Of a stretch of 64,000 nt of DNA, positions 8,718 to 20,308 are shown piece after piece. The stretch is taken from assembly GCF_943193215.1 (NCBI RefSeq), contig NZ_CALPDH010000027.1, positions 1-64,000 on the forward strand, given 5' to 3'. Both the position numbers and the translations under genes were made by a program. The first letter of the stretch is position 1; every line of letters starts with the position of its first letter. A model generated the notes under the pieces. The model ran no database searches. It was not told where the DNA came from and saw nothing but the letters and a program-made list of their open reading frames with translations. This DNA is from Acetatifactor aquisgranensis (GTDB taxonomy: Bacteria; Bacillota; Clostridia; Lachnospirales; Lachnospiraceae).

Positions 8718-9221
8718 ATGCGCAGCAATCTGACGACGCTCTGCTACATAGAAAAGGAAGACAGCTACCTGATGCTCCATCGGGTAAAAAAGGAAGAAGA
8801 GCATTCCAAGAAAGAGGACATCAACAAGGACAAGTGGATAGGCGTAGGCGGCCATTTCGAGGCAGGGGAGTCCCCGGAGGAATGCCTGCTGCGGGAAGTG
8901 AGGGAGGAGACAGGGCTCGTGCTCACCTCCTGGAAACTTCGCGGCGTCGTCACTTTCAGCACGGACACCTATGCCACGGAGTACATGTTCCTCTACACGG
9001 CGGACGGCTACGAGGGCACGCTGCAGGAGTGCGATGAGGGCATCCTGGAGTGGGTGAGGAAGACGGAAGTCTGCGGACTTCCCATCTGGGAGGGAGACAG
9101 GATTTTCTTCCGCCTTTTGACGGAAGGCGCGGATTTCTTTTCGTTAAAGCTGACCTATCAGGGCGACAGGCTCATAGAGGCCGTACTGAACGGGCAGGCT
9201 TTGAAAGTTGCCGGAATATAG
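8718..9221 (+). CDS. NUDIX hydrolase (MutT-like, 8-oxo-dGTP type)
   Basis: 167 residues with a complete Nudix box at GHFEAGESPEECLLREVREETGL (written here as the family pattern Gx5Ex7REUxEExGU). The N-terminus LTTLCYIEKEDSYLMLHR and the tail are like Firmicute 8-oxo-dGTP diphosphatases, which hydrolyse oxidised nucleotides. Substrate cannot be fixed from sequence. The following hairpin at 9252-9285 probably ends this transcript. Confidence 0.88.
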   Translation: MRSNLTTLCYIEKEDSYLMLHRVKKEEEHSKKEDINKDKWIGVGGHFEAGESPEECLLREVREETGLVLTSWKLRGVVTFSTDTYATEYMFLYTADGYEGTLQECDEGILEWVRKTEVCGLPIWEGDRIFFRLLTEGADFFSLKLTYQGDRLIEAVLNGQALKVAGI

Positions 9222-9251
9222 ACTATAGACCTATGAACTGCTATGGGCCGA

Positions 9252-9285
9252 AAAAAGGGCATGAGGGATTGACAATGCCCTTTTT
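9252..9285 (+). terminator. Intrinsic terminator after NUDIX gene
   Basis: AAAAAGGGCAT (9252-9262) pairs with ATGCCCTTTTT (9275-9285), an 11-bp stem with a 12-nt loop and a T-rich 3' arm. The loop contains the -35 box of the next promoter, so the two elements are interleaved. Confidence 0.85.
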
Positions 9286-9320
9286 ATATGATATAAGTGT
9301 ATTAAGAATATTAATACGCT
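9269..9320 (+). promoter_or_regulatory. Promoter and YtrA-type operator of the GntR/ABC operon
   Basis: TTGACA (9269-9274), a 17-bp spacer and TATAAG (9292-9297) form a near-consensus sigma-A promoter. Immediately overlapping is AGTGTA (9296-9301), 13 bp, TACGCT (9315-9320), one mismatch from the AGTGTA-N13-TACACT operator reported for YtrA-family repressors. The wider arms pair 9 of 10. Binding would cover the start of transcription, giving autorepression of the GntR gene and its ABC partner. Confidence 0.75.
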
Positions 9321-9433
9321 TATTGTGTATGATACGGTTGCATCCCCGGAGATGCCGGAACTTGAATTTTGCCGCAACGCACAGGGCATGCTGCGTCTAG
9401 TGCGCGACGCGTTGCGCAGGAAAGGAAGAGTGG

Positions 9434-9805
9434 ATGATTTTGTTAGACTATCGGGACAAGCGCCCCATCTATGAACAGGTGGTGGAGAAGCTGGAGCATT
9501 TAATCGTGAGCGGCGGCCTGGAGCCCCTGACCAAGATGCCCAGTGTGCGCAGCCTTGCCATGGAGCTTTCCGTGAATCCGAACACAGTCCAGCGGGCCTA
9601 TGCCCAGCTGGAACAGGAAGGCTATCTGTACACTGTGTCCGGCAGAGGCAGCTTTGTGACATCGGAGAGCGAATGGCGGGAGGGCAAACAGGCCAAGATG
9701 CTGCAGGAATGGGAGAATGTCACCCGCAAGGCCAGGGAAACAGGAATCGGGAAAGAACGCCTTTTGGCCGCCCTGGAGCGGATATATGACCTTGCAGGGG
9801 CATGA
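9434..9805 (+). CDS. YtrA-subfamily GntR transcriptional regulator
   Basis: 123 residues: an N-terminal winged helix (IYEQVVEKLEHLIVSG, MPSVRSLAMELSVNPNTVQRAYAQLEQEGYLYTVSGRGSFV) and a short helical C-terminus with no effector domain, the mark of the YtrA subfamily. Such repressors typically control an adjacent ABC transporter and respond to cell-envelope stress. Promoter and operator are visible upstream, and the ATPase and permease genes follow directly. Confidence 0.9.
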   Translation: MILLDYRDKRPIYEQVVEKLEHLIVSGGLEPLTKMPSVRSLAMELSVNPNTVQRAYAQLEQEGYLYTVSGRGSFVTSESEWREGKQAKMLQEWENVTRKARETGIGKERLLAALERIYDLAGA

Positions 9806-9892
9806 CGCGGCAGGGACGGGAGAGGCCCCCGGGCCGGAACCGGCTCCGGCAGACTGAACCGGAGCAGACCATATTGAACAAGGAGACTTTAC

Positions 9893-10795
9893 ATGATTGA
9901 ATTTCGGAATGTGACAAAGTATTTCGATGCCATAAAGGCCGTGGACAGTGTCAGCGCAGTGATTGAGGAGGGCCATGTGTTCGGGCTCATAGGCACCAAC
10001 GGCGCGGGAAAATCCACCCTGATGCGCCTGATGAGCGGCGTGCTCTCCGCAGACCAGGGCAGCGTCACCGTGGACGGGGAGAAAGTCTTCGACAATCCCG
10101 TGGTGAAAGCCAGGATTTTCTATATTTCCGACGACCAGTATTTCTTTAAGAACGGCACGCCCGGAGACATGCTGCGGCTGTACCAGACCTATTACCCTGA
10201 CTTTGACAGCGCCAAATGGAATGAACTGATGGCGAAATTCGGTCTGGACAAGGGCCGCAAGGTGAACACTTTTTCCAAGGGCATGAAGAAGCAGCTTTCC
10301 GTCATCTGCGGGGTGTGCGCGGGCACAAAATATCTGCTCTGCGACGAGACCTTTGACGGGCTGGATCCTGTCATGCGCCAGGCGGTGAAGGCGGTGTTCG
10401 TCAGAGAGATAGAGGAGAGGAAGCTGACCCCGGTCATCGCCTCCCACAACCTGAGGGAGCTGGAGGATATCTGTGAGTCCGTGGGGCTCCTGCACAGGGG
10501 CGGCATCCTCTTTGAAAGGGATCTGGACGAGATGAAGCTGAACATTCACAAGATACAGTGCATCATAAAGGAAGAGGAGATGCTTCGCCGTATAAGGAAC
10601 GGGCTGGAAATCCTGACCATGGACAACAGGGGAGCGCTCTATACCTTTACGGTCAGGGGACAAAGACAGCAGGTAGATGGCTTCATGGAGGAGCTTTCTC
10701 CCATTTTCTACGAGATGCTGCCCCTGTCCCTGGAGGAGATATTCATCAGTGAAACGGAGGTGAAAGGTTATGACGTCAAAGCACTTCTTCTTTAA
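9893..10795 (+). CDS. ABC transporter ATP-binding protein
   Basis: 300 residues; Walker A GTNGAGKST at 34-42, a KGMKKQL signature-like segment and Walker B YLLCDETFDGLDP. The C-terminal about 80 residues are an accessory domain common in ABC-2 type ATPases. Ribosome site aaggag precedes the ATG. It overlaps the permease gene by 26 bases, so the two are co-translated. Expected to energise the neighbouring membrane protein under GntR control, probably in envelope-stress or drug response (inference from family). Confidence 0.92.
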   Translation: MIEFRNVTKYFDAIKAVDSVSAVIEEGHVFGLIGTNGAGKSTLMRLMSGVLSADQGSVTVDGEKVFDNPVVKARIFYISDDQYFFKNGTPGDMLRLYQTYYPDFDSAKWNELMAKFGLDKGRKVNTFSKGMKKQLSVICGVCAGTKYLLCDETFDGLDPVMRQAVKAVFVREIEERKLTPVIASHNLRELEDICESVGLLHRGGILFERDLDEMKLNIHKIQCIIKEEEMLRRIRNGLEILTMDNRGALYTFTVRGQRQQVDGFMEELSPIFYEMLPLSLEEIFISETEVKGYDVKALLL

Positions 10796-12953
10796 GGTCA
10801 TGAGAGAAGACCTGCGGCATAAAATCTGGATGATAGCGCTGTCCGCTCTGGGCAGCTTTCTGATGCTGATGGTGATATGGCTGGTCTGGAGGAGCAATCG
10901 GGACGAGCTGGTGGAACTGGCAGCCCGGGGGGCTTTGCTTTATGGAGTGGACGGCAGAAAATACGGAATCGAAGAGACGGTTGCCTTTTTCAGGGAGGCC
11001 GTGAGCCTGACAGGAGGGTTCCTGACCGTGGTGGGAGCAATGATAACAGGGCTGTTCGGCTTCCGCTATGTGTTCCATAAAAATATGGTAGACGCCTACC
11101 ACAGCCTGCCCGTAAAGCGCGGCACTCTGTTCGCGGCCCTTTATGTGAATGGATTCCTGATCTGGCTGGTGCCCTTTGTGATATTTTATCTGCCTACGGT
11201 GGCTTTGGCCGGCGGATTCATCGTAGAACTGGGCGGGACGGGGCAGGATATAGGACTTCTGGTTCGGACGGCATTCCTTACCATGGCGGTGCTGATAACG
11301 GTCTTTTTGCTGTTGTACGGCCTGGTGCTGACGGCCGTGATGCTCAGCGGCAACATCCTGAATACACTGGTCAGCATGGTGATTCTGGGCATCGGATTCA
11401 TAAGCCTGTTTGGGATTGTATATGCCTTTTTCGGCGTGTACATGGAACGGTTCTGCGATGTGAGGGACTGGAGCGCCATAGTCCATACATCGCCGCTCAT
11501 AGCCGCGCCGGGGCTTCTCTACTGGAGGGCAGAGCTGGATGGGGGACTGAGTGCTTTCTGCGGAAAGGTGGCAGTGGATTTCATCCTGGCTGCCGCTCTG
11601 GGCTGCTGCGCATGGCTCCTGTACAGGAAGAGGGCCTCGGAGCTTGCGGAGCAGGGAGTCAGGAACAGAGCCGGGGCGGCCCTGATGAAGATTCCGGCGG
11701 CAATCGTGGCCGGGATGTGCGGATGGCTGCTGTTCATGCTGCTCACAGACAACCAGACATCGGCCTGGGGCATTTTCGGGCTGCTGTTCGCGGGGATACT
11801 GTGCTTTGGGGTGCTGAACATCGTTTTCAGCATGGATTTCAAGGCCTTTTTCACCCATAAGCGCCAGATGGCAGCTGTCCTGGGGGTGACGATGCTGGTG
11901 TGCCTTGCTTTTCGTTACGACTGGTTCGGCTATGAGGACTATCTGCCGGGAAAAGAAAAAATCGCGGAAATCGCGGTCTATACAGGGCAATTCAGCAATC
12001 GGTATATCTGGGAGGCAATGGAGGACTCGCCGCTTTGGAAGATGCATTATCAGGATGTGGATGCCATCTATTCCTACCTGGAGCGCGTTACAGGGGAAGA
12101 GCCGCAGAGGGACTATGTGGGCATGACTACCAAAGTGACGCTGGAGAATGGCAGAAATTATTATAGACTGTACCGCGTAGGCAGTGAGGACAAGAATCTG
12201 CTCTGGCCGCTGCTGTCCAGCGAGGAATATCTGAAATGGGCATTCTGCATCAGCAATGAGATGATACAGGACTGTGAGGAGTTCGAGCTGCAGCGGGAGG
12301 GCAGGAGAGAAAAGTTTTTGACAAAGGAATGCACGCAGGAAGCTTTTTCCGGAATCATTGAGGCCTATAACCAGGATGTGCTGGAGAATCCGGAGGGTGC
12401 GTTCCTGGGGGAGGGAAAGCGGCTGGTGTGCATGAATTTTGATATAAGGAACAGCGAGGGCACAAGCGCTATCGTCAGGATAAGCGTATATGACACCATG
12501 GAGCGCACTGTGGCGGCCATGCGGGAGGCCGGCTTTGAGGAATGGGTGTCGGAGACTGATCCGGCGTCCATCGTCAGCATGGCCCTGAATTTTAACGGCA
12601 GTTACGGAAAAGAACTGACAAAAGAGGAGAAAATCGCCATGGCAAGAGAAGTTTATGGCGTATATGGGGACGGAGGCGCCGTGGAGGATGACGGGGAGAT
12701 GTCCGCCGAAAGCGCGGAAACGAGAGCGGATACATTGGCAGAATGGGTGCCGGCAGTGGAGATTACGGACCGGGCGGAGATAGAGGAATTGTGCGCGCTG
12801 ATGGATTATGCGGATTCCTGCCGCAGCGATCAGATGTTCCAGGAAGGTCATGCGGAGCTTAGTTACACGGACAGGGAGGGGAATACGTGGAGCTGCTATC
12901 TTCCCAAAGGGGTGCTCCCGGAGAAATATATCCTGAGATTCGGGGATTGTTAA
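10770..12953 (+). CDS. ABC-2-type permease with large C-terminal soluble domain
   Basis: 727 residues. The N-terminal about 390 residues carry multiple hydrophobic segments, including a FRYVFHKNMVDAYHSLPVKRGTLF stretch seen in ABC-2 permeases paired with YtrA-type regulators. The rest (from about residue 395) is a soluble, acidic region with no motif I recognise. Start ATG at 10770 has ggaggtgaaagg upstream, inside the ATPase gene. The long antisense frame over this gene is an overlap artefact of G+C-rich codons. Confidence 0.82.
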   Translation: MTSKHFFFKVMREDLRHKIWMIALSALGSFLMLMVIWLVWRSNRDELVELAARGALLYGVDGRKYGIEETVAFFREAVSLTGGFLTVVGAMITGLFGFRYVFHKNMVDAYHSLPVKRGTLFAALYVNGFLIWLVPFVIFYLPTVALAGGFIVELGGTGQDIGLLVRTAFLTMAVLITVFLLLYGLVLTAVMLSGNILNTLVSMVILGIGFISLFGIVYAFFGVYMERFCDVRDWSAIVHTSPLIAAPGLLYWRAELDGGLSAFCGKVAVDFILAAALGCCAWLLYRKRASELAEQGVRNRAGAALMKIPAAIVAGMCGWLLFMLLTDNQTSAWGIFGLLFAGILCFGVLNIVFSMDFKAFFTHKRQMAAVLGVTMLVCLAFRYDWFGYEDYLPGKEKIAEIAVYTGQFSNRYIWEAMEDSPLWKMHYQDVDAIYSYLERVTGEEPQRDYVGMTTKVTLENGRNYYRLYRVGSEDKNLLWPLLSSEEYLKWAFCISNEMIQDCEEFELQREGRREKFLTKECTQEAFSGIIEAYNQDVLENPEGAFLGEGKRLVCMNFDIRNSEGTSAIVRISVYDTMERTVAAMREAGFEEWVSETDPASIVSMALNFNGSYGKELTKEEKIAMAREVYGVYGDGGAVEDDGEMSAESAETRADTLAEWVPAVEITDRAEIEELCALMDYADSCRSDQMFQEGHAELSYTDREGNTWSCYLPKGVLPEKYILRFGDC

Positions 12954-12995
12954 TAAAATATTGATGAAATGTTCATATCTTCCGGCAGCTTTATG

Positions 12996-13024
12996 TTGAA
13001 TCTGATGGACAAATCTGGTACAAT
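12996..13024 (+). promoter_or_regulatory. secA promoter
   Basis: TTGAAT (12996-13001), 17-bp spacer, TACAAT (13019-13024): a good sigma-A promoter 47 bp before the secA start. Confidence 0.75.
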
Positions 13025-13070
13025 ATAAGTTAGGGGTTTGACAGACAGCCATAGAAAGGTATGAATAACC

Positions 13071-15638
<2,568 letters not shown>

Positions 15639-15724
15639 GACAATTCTTTTATGGAAATGCCAAAGACAGAATTAATGTACTAAAAGTCCGAATAGACGAA
15701 TTTATAGAAAGAAGGTGACGTTAA

Positions 15725-16844
15725 GTGGTAGAATTAGATCAGATGAAGACAGAATTACAGTCCTACGAAACTCCATTAGCGGAAGTGAGGGATTCACTTT
15801 GACCTCGCTAACAAGGAAAAGCGGATCGAAGAGTTAGAGCGGGAGATGGAGGCCCCGGGCTTCTGGGATGACCCCGACAGCTCTAACAGGAAAATGAAAG
15901 ATTTAAAAGAACTGAAGAATACCGTGGACGGCTGCAACAAGCTGTCCGGCCAGTACGAAGATATCCTGACCCTGATTGAGATGGGTTATGAGGAGAACGA
16001 TGCCTCTTTGATTCCCGACATCCGAAGCGAACTGGACGAGTTCATCGCCGAATTTGAGGAGCTGCGCATAAGCACCCTCCTGTCCGGCGAGTACGATGCT
16101 GACAATGCCATCCTGAAGCTCAACGCGGGGGCGGGCGGCACCGAGAGCTGCGACTGGTGCAGCATGCTATACCGCATGTACACCAGATGGGCGGAGCGCA
16201 AGGGCTTTGCCGTGGAAGTGCTGGACTTCCTGGACGGGGACGAGGCGGGCATCAAGTCGGTGACTTTCCAGGTCAACGGCACCAATGCCTACGGTTATCT
16301 GAAGTCCGAGAAAGGCGTGCACAGGCTTGTGCGGATTTCCCCTTTCAATGCCCAGGGCAAGCGCCAGACCTCTTTCGTGTCCCTGGACGTGATGCCGGAT
16401 ATCGAAGAAGACCTGGACGTGGAAATCGACGAAAAGGATCTGCGCATCGACACCTACCGAAGCAGCGGCGCGGGCGGACAGCACATCAACAAGACATCCT
16501 CCGCCATCCGCATCACCCATATCCCCACGGGGACGGTGGTGCAGTGCCAGAACGAGCGCAGCCAGTTCCAGAACAAGGACAAGGCCATGCAGATGCTGAA
16601 AGCCAAGCTGTTCCTGTTAAAGCAGGAGGCAAATGTGGAGAAGCTTTCCGACATCCGCGGAGAGGTGAAAGACATCGGCTGGGGGAACCAGATTCGCTCC
16701 TATGTGCTCCAGCCCTACAAGCTGGTGAAAGATCTGCGGACGGACGTGGAGACCGGCAATACCGACGCGGTGCTGGACGGCGCGCTGGACATCTTCATCA
16801 ATGGGTATCTGAAGTGGATCAATGTGTCCCGGAAACAGCAATAG
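15725..16844 (+). CDS. prfB: Peptide chain release factor 2, expressed by +1 frameshift
   Basis: Two frames join: GTG at 15725 starts VVELDQMKTELQSYETPLAEVRDSL and meets TGA at 15800-15802; shifting +1 continues DLANKEKRIEELEREMEAPGFWDDP to the TAG at 16842-16844, about 372 residues in all. The stop-recognition motif SPF (ISPFNAQGKRQTSF) and the GGQ loop (SSGAGGQHINKTSSAIRITH) are present. RF2 recognises UGA/UAA, so low RF2 favours frameshifting: classic autoregulation. It lies downstream of secA, a common order in Firmicutes. Confidence 0.97.
15797..15803 (+). promoter_or_regulatory. Programmed +1 frameshift site of prfB (CTT-TGA-C)
   Basis: The slippery CTT is followed by an in-frame TGA and C, the standard weak-stop context. 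A purine-rich stretch (gtgaggga, 15785-15792) upstream can act as the internal Shine-Dalgarno element. Open frames on both sides match RF2. Confidence 0.95.
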
Positions 16845-16867
16845 AAAAATCATAGTCATGAAGAGAA

Positions 16868-16893
16868 AATGCCCGCCTTTTATGGCGGGCATT
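16868..16893. terminator. Bidirectional hairpin between prfB and DUF975 gene
   Basis: AATGCCCGCC (16868-16877) and GGCGGGCATT (16884-16893) form a perfect 10-bp stem with a 6-nt loop between convergent genes. U-richness after the stem is modest on both strands, slightly better for the minus strand. Confidence 0.65.
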
Positions 16894-16904
16894 CGTAGTT
16901 TTCA

Positions 16905-17666
16905 TCACGCTTTTTCGATGGGATTCATCAAATCAAGAAAGAAATAGGCGTAAGTCATCTGCATATAAGGCTCCAGCCACAGGAAACCGATGCCGAAGCT
17001 TAAGATACACAGCAGCATTAAAGGCAGGAAGCCCAGTTCCAGCAAGAAAAGCCGTTTCCGGTTCCCTTTCATGAGCCGCCAGCAAAGCTGCAGGGTCTCT
17101 TTTCCGGATTTCCCGGGGAAATCCAGCATCAGGAAGAAAGACATGGCGATACCTAAGGAAATGGGGATATAAATACACAGTCCCACCGCTGTGGCGAGCA
17201 GCGCGGGCAGCGCCCATTTGCCATCCCTGGTGTTCAGGAATTGCTGGGACAGATACTGGCCCGGTCCCAGGCAGACAGTATTGCACAGGGTGACAGCGGC
17301 GGAAATCACCAGGGCCTTTTTCGAATCATTCCTGAAACCGTAGAACAGATTCCTGGTGAAAGGCTGCTGCCCGCAGGCGATGTTCAGGAAATAAAGGGCG
17401 ATTCCCGCGTTCATGACGCCCAGGAGGATATTGGCTGCCAGGAGAATCGCGTCGAACAGAAAGGACACGGTCCGGGCAGCCGTCACGGAGCCGCTTATGG
17501 CATAGACGGAATTCATGGTGCTGCCGGCGATGGAATTGATGAACAGCCGGGCCATCCAGGATATCACGAAGTTCAGGAACAGAATCAGTATGGCGCCGCC
17601 GTACTTGCCTTCCAGCCTGTCCTTCGCCGTGTTCTTCAGTTCATAATTTTTCTTGTACTGTTTCAT
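16905..17666 (-). CDS. DUF975 family membrane protein
   Basis: 253 residues with about five or six hydrophobic segments and the family features ELKNTAKDRLEGKYGGAIL at the N-terminus, GFRNDSKKALVI in the middle and WRLMKGNRKRLFLLELGF toward the end. DUF975 proteins are common in Firmicutes and have no established function. Start ATG at 17666 is the first Met in the frame. It is the first of three minus-strand genes that lie between prfB and the carbohydrate locus, each separately spaced. Confidence 0.85.
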   Translation of the reverse strand: MKQYKKNYELKNTAKDRLEGKYGGAILILFLNFVISWMARLFINSIAGSTMNSVYAISGSVTAARTVSFLFDAILLAANILLGVMNAGIALYFLNIACGQQPFTRNLFYGFRNDSKKALVISAAVTLCNTVCLGPGQYLSQQFLNTRDGKWALPALLATAVGLCIYIPISLGIAMSFFLMLDFPGKSGKETLQLCWRLMKGNRKRLFLLELGFLPLMLLCILSFGIGFLWLEPYMQMTYAYFFLDLMNPIEKA

Positions 17667-17744
17667 GTGTCGAGCCTCATCTCCATAGGGGAAATCATGA
17701 TTTTATGCTGCTTAACAGTTCTGGCGTTAAGTGATGGTATACAT

Positions 17745-18305
17745 TCATACCGCATAATCCAGGTTCATGCCTGCATATTTGACCCTGTCCGCGCTCTTTA
17801 AGTCCTGCTGATAAGGATTGTCTTCATTATAATACTTTATCTGGGTATGGGTGGTGCCGCCGGGCACATAGGTGCGGCCGCATTCCGGACAGACCCCGGT
17901 GTGGATGGAGACAGAGGCGGAGACCACCTTGCCATCGTTCATGGCCGCTTTCTTGTAGGCGTTGGACACATGCTCCTGCTCGTGGGCCCGCACCGCGGAG
18001 GCGGCGCTTTCCGGGGAGATATGCTGCGCGGTCTTGAAAGAGACCATTTCATCGGAGCCGTCCTGGTATTTGCGGTTCTTGCAGGTCTGGCAATCCTCCG
18101 TGGGATCTTCTATGCCGTATTTGCCTTTCTTCTCTTCTGTCTTATCATTCGGCAGGTTCCTGCCGTCAATTACCATTTTCCCATGGCCGCCTGCCGCGCC
18201 GTTTACGCCGCCGTCCGGGAATCCGCTGCCCTGTCCCGCCCGGCAGCCTGCCCCTGCGCTGCCGTAAAAAGAAAAACCTGCATCGTTTATAGGTGATATC
18301 ATCAT
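17745..18305 (-). CDS. Hypothetical protein with HEQEH motif and two Cys pairs
   Basis: 186 residues. N-terminal Gly-rich region, then CQTCKNRKYQDGSDE, the motif VRAHEQEHV (a possible zinc-protease-like HExxH) followed by a second Cys pair CPECGRTY. The arrangement resembles SprA-related putative metallopeptidases of Firmicutes, but no function is established. Predicted cytoplasmic: I see no signal peptide. The short gap (15 bases) to the gene at 18321-18764, which is upstream on this strand, suggests co-transcription with it. Confidence 0.65.
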   Translation of the reverse strand: MMISPINDAGFSFYGSAGAGCRAGQGSGFPDGGVNGAAGGHGKMVIDGRNLPNDKTEEKKGKYGIEDPTEDCQTCKNRKYQDGSDEMVSFKTAQHISPESAASAVRAHEQEHVSNAYKKAAMNDGKVVSASVSIHTGVCPECGRTYVPGGTTHTQIKYYNEDNPYQQDLKSADRVKYAGMNLDYAV

Positions 18306-18320
18306 ATCAACCTCCTCCTG

Positions 18321-18764
18321 TCAATCATCAAAGGAATAACCGTAAGTTTCTTCCATAAATACATCGAAGTCCATGCCGTACAGCTGCTGCGACACAGCGT
18401 TGACCTGATTCCGGAAGGCTTCGTTCTCCATAAGGCTGGGCAGCATGACGAAAGAATAGACAATCATCGACACCGCAGAGACCAGCCCCACACAGGAGAG
18501 GGCAATGCCGGTGACGCACGTGGTGTTCATCTTCTTTTTCGTGCGGTGGGCCAGGACGGCAAAGAGGATGCCCAGAGCCCCCAGCGGCAGGGACAAAATA
18601 ATCGTACAGCTGGTAGTCATGGCCAGAAGGCCGCATATGGCGGACGCGATGGAGAAAGTCTGCCCATAGGGTCTGTGGGTAGGCTGGTTGTAGTAGCTGC
18701 TGTTGGAAGCATTGCTGTTCCATCTGTCCTGCTGTCCATTGTTTCCGTTCCAGTTGTTGTCCAT
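18321..18764 (-). CDS. Small two-helix membrane protein (DUF4190-like)
   Basis: 147 residues: an Asn/Gln-rich cytoplasmic start (NNWNGNNGQQDRW), then two hydrophobic segments separated by HRTKKKMNT, as in DUF4190-type proteins, and an acidic tail. Role unknown. On the minus strand upstream a TATAAT box (plus-strand ATTATA at 18814-18819) is visible about 50 bp before the start, with a weak -35, and probably drives this gene and its neighbour. Confidence 0.7.
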   Translation of the reverse strand: MDNNWNGNNGQQDRWNSNASNSSYYNQPTHRPYGQTFSIASAICGLLAMTTSCTIILSLPLGALGILFAVLAHRTKKKMNTTCVTGIALSCVGLVSAVSMIVYSFVMLPSLMENEAFRNQVNAVSQQLYGMDFDVFMEETYGYSFDD

Positions 18765-18863
18765 GAATCAGATTCCTTTCCACGGCCTTTGCGAATGCCG
18801 CATCAATAGTTTTATTATAACACAATGCCTTTCTTTTTCCACCATTTTTTGCAAAAAAGGGAA

Positions 18864-18927
18864 GTTTAAAATCATAACCTCCAGGTTTGGTTTGATGATG
18901 GCGCCCGGGGCGGAGAAGATATAAAAT
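18864..18927 (+). promoter_or_regulatory. Promoter module 1 shared with the transporter operon
   Basis: A 64-bp stretch aligns without gaps to 23142-23205: 43 of 64 bases identical, 24 of 30 in the first part (AAAATCnTAAnCTnCAGGTTTG), ending in the A/T-rich TATAAAAT near the expected -10. No good -35 is present, which fits an activator-dependent promoter. Confidence 0.6.
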
Positions 18928-18975
18928 CAGGTTGTGAGAATGACAGATTCTGTATTTACTGAGGAGAGATGAGAT

Positions 18976-20295
18976 ATGGCAAAGCTGAAAGTTGATTTTG
19001 GGAGGAAAAAGGGAAGCATAAAGCCGGTGCATGGTGTGGGGCAGCCGCCTTTTTACGGAACGGATTTCGGGATGTTACATTATCTGACAGAAGCGGGCAT
19101 CCCGTTTTCGCGACTGCACGATGTGGACGGGTTCCTTGGCGGCGGCCGATACGTGGATATTCCGAATCTGTTCCGGGATTTCGACGCGGATCCGGAGAAT
19201 CCGGAGTCTTATGATTTTGCGTTTACGGATTTGCTGATTTCCGAACTGGTGAAAAGCGGGACGGAGCCTTTCTTCCGTCTGGGCGTTTCCATTGAGAATG
19301 ATTGTCTGCTGAGGGCTTATCGGATTCATCCGCCAAAGGATTATCTGAAGTGGGCGAAGATCTGCGAAGGGGTGATCCGCCACTATACCGAGGGCTGGGC
19401 GGATGGTTTCCATTATAAAATCCGCTACTGGGAAATCTGGAATGAGCCGGACAATTATGAAGATATCATGGAAAATCAGATGTGGCGGGGCACGAAAGAA
19501 GAATATTATGAGCTGTACGGAGTGGCATCCAGGTATCTCAAGGAGAGATTCCCTCATTTCAAGATTGGCGGATACGCCAGCTGCGGCTTTTATGCGGCAA
19601 AGGATAGCGGGAAAGCGGTGAAAGCGGCAAACTCTTCCGGCAGGACAGAATATTTTCTGGAGTTCTTCGAAGGTTTCCTTGCATATGTGAAGGCCAACCG
19701 GTGCCCCCTGGACTTCTTTTCCTGGCACACTTACGACGATGTTCCGGCCACGCTGTTCTATGCGGAATATGCCAGGAGACGGCTGGATGAAGCCGGTTTT
19801 CCGGAAACGGAACACATCTGCAATGAGTGGAACTGTGAAGTGAATCAGCGCGGCACGGCGCGCCATGCCGCTGTGACTGCGGCCATGCTGCTGGGGATGC
19901 AGGACTCTTCTCTGGACAGCGCCATGTTCTATGACGCGCGCTTCGGAGTCGGAACCTACAGCGGGCTCTTCAATCCGCTGACAGCACAGCCCTTTCCGGC
20001 CTACTATGCTTTCAAGGGTTTCCACCAGCTGTACCTTTTGGGCAGCCAGGTGGCCGTGGATTGTGACATGGAGAATGTCTATGGGGCGGCCGCGCTGGGA
20101 GAGGAAAGGGGCTGCATCATGGTTTCCAATATCTCCGGGGAGGATGTGCCCCTGGTGCTGGAGATGGGGGATTATGGGGTGACAGGATGCAAAGTGACAG
20201 ACCAGGAGCGCACATGGGAGGAATGCCCTCTGCCCGGTGTGCTGTCGAAGGATATGGTTCTGTGCATTACAGTTGCGCCCTGGCGCAGGGCGTGA
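18976..20295 (+). CDS. Glycoside hydrolase, GH39-like (beta-xylosidase family)
   Basis: 439 residues. The acid/base motif WEIWNEPDN puts the catalytic Glu at 157, and ICNEWN offers a nucleophile Glu at 284, the spacing expected for a clan GH-A barrel. The closest pattern is GH39 (xylosidase/iduronidase type). No signal peptide, so it acts inside the cell on imported oligosaccharides. Ribosome site gaggaga. First gene of a run with the EamA transporter and the propeller enzyme (13-base gaps), all consistent with hemicellulose or host-glycan use. Exact substrate unknown. Confidence 0.8.
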   Translation: MAKLKVDFGRKKGSIKPVHGVGQPPFYGTDFGMLHYLTEAGIPFSRLHDVDGFLGGGRYVDIPNLFRDFDADPENPESYDFAFTDLLISELVKSGTEPFFRLGVSIENDCLLRAYRIHPPKDYLKWAKICEGVIRHYTEGWADGFHYKIRYWEIWNEPDNYEDIMENQMWRGTKEEYYELYGVASRYLKERFPHFKIGGYASCGFYAAKDSGKAVKAANSSGRTEYFLEFFEGFLAYVKANRCPLDFFSWHTYDDVPATLFYAEYARRRLDEAGFPETEHICNEWNCEVNQRGTARHAAVTAAMLLGMQDSSLDSAMFYDARFGVGTYSGLFNPLTAQPFPAYYAFKGFHQLYLLGSQVAVDCDMENVYGAAALGEERGCIMVSNISGEDVPLVLEMGDYGVTGCKVTDQERTWEECPLPGVLSKDMVLCITVAPWRRA

Positions 20296-20308
20296 AAGGG
20301 AGAGGAAG

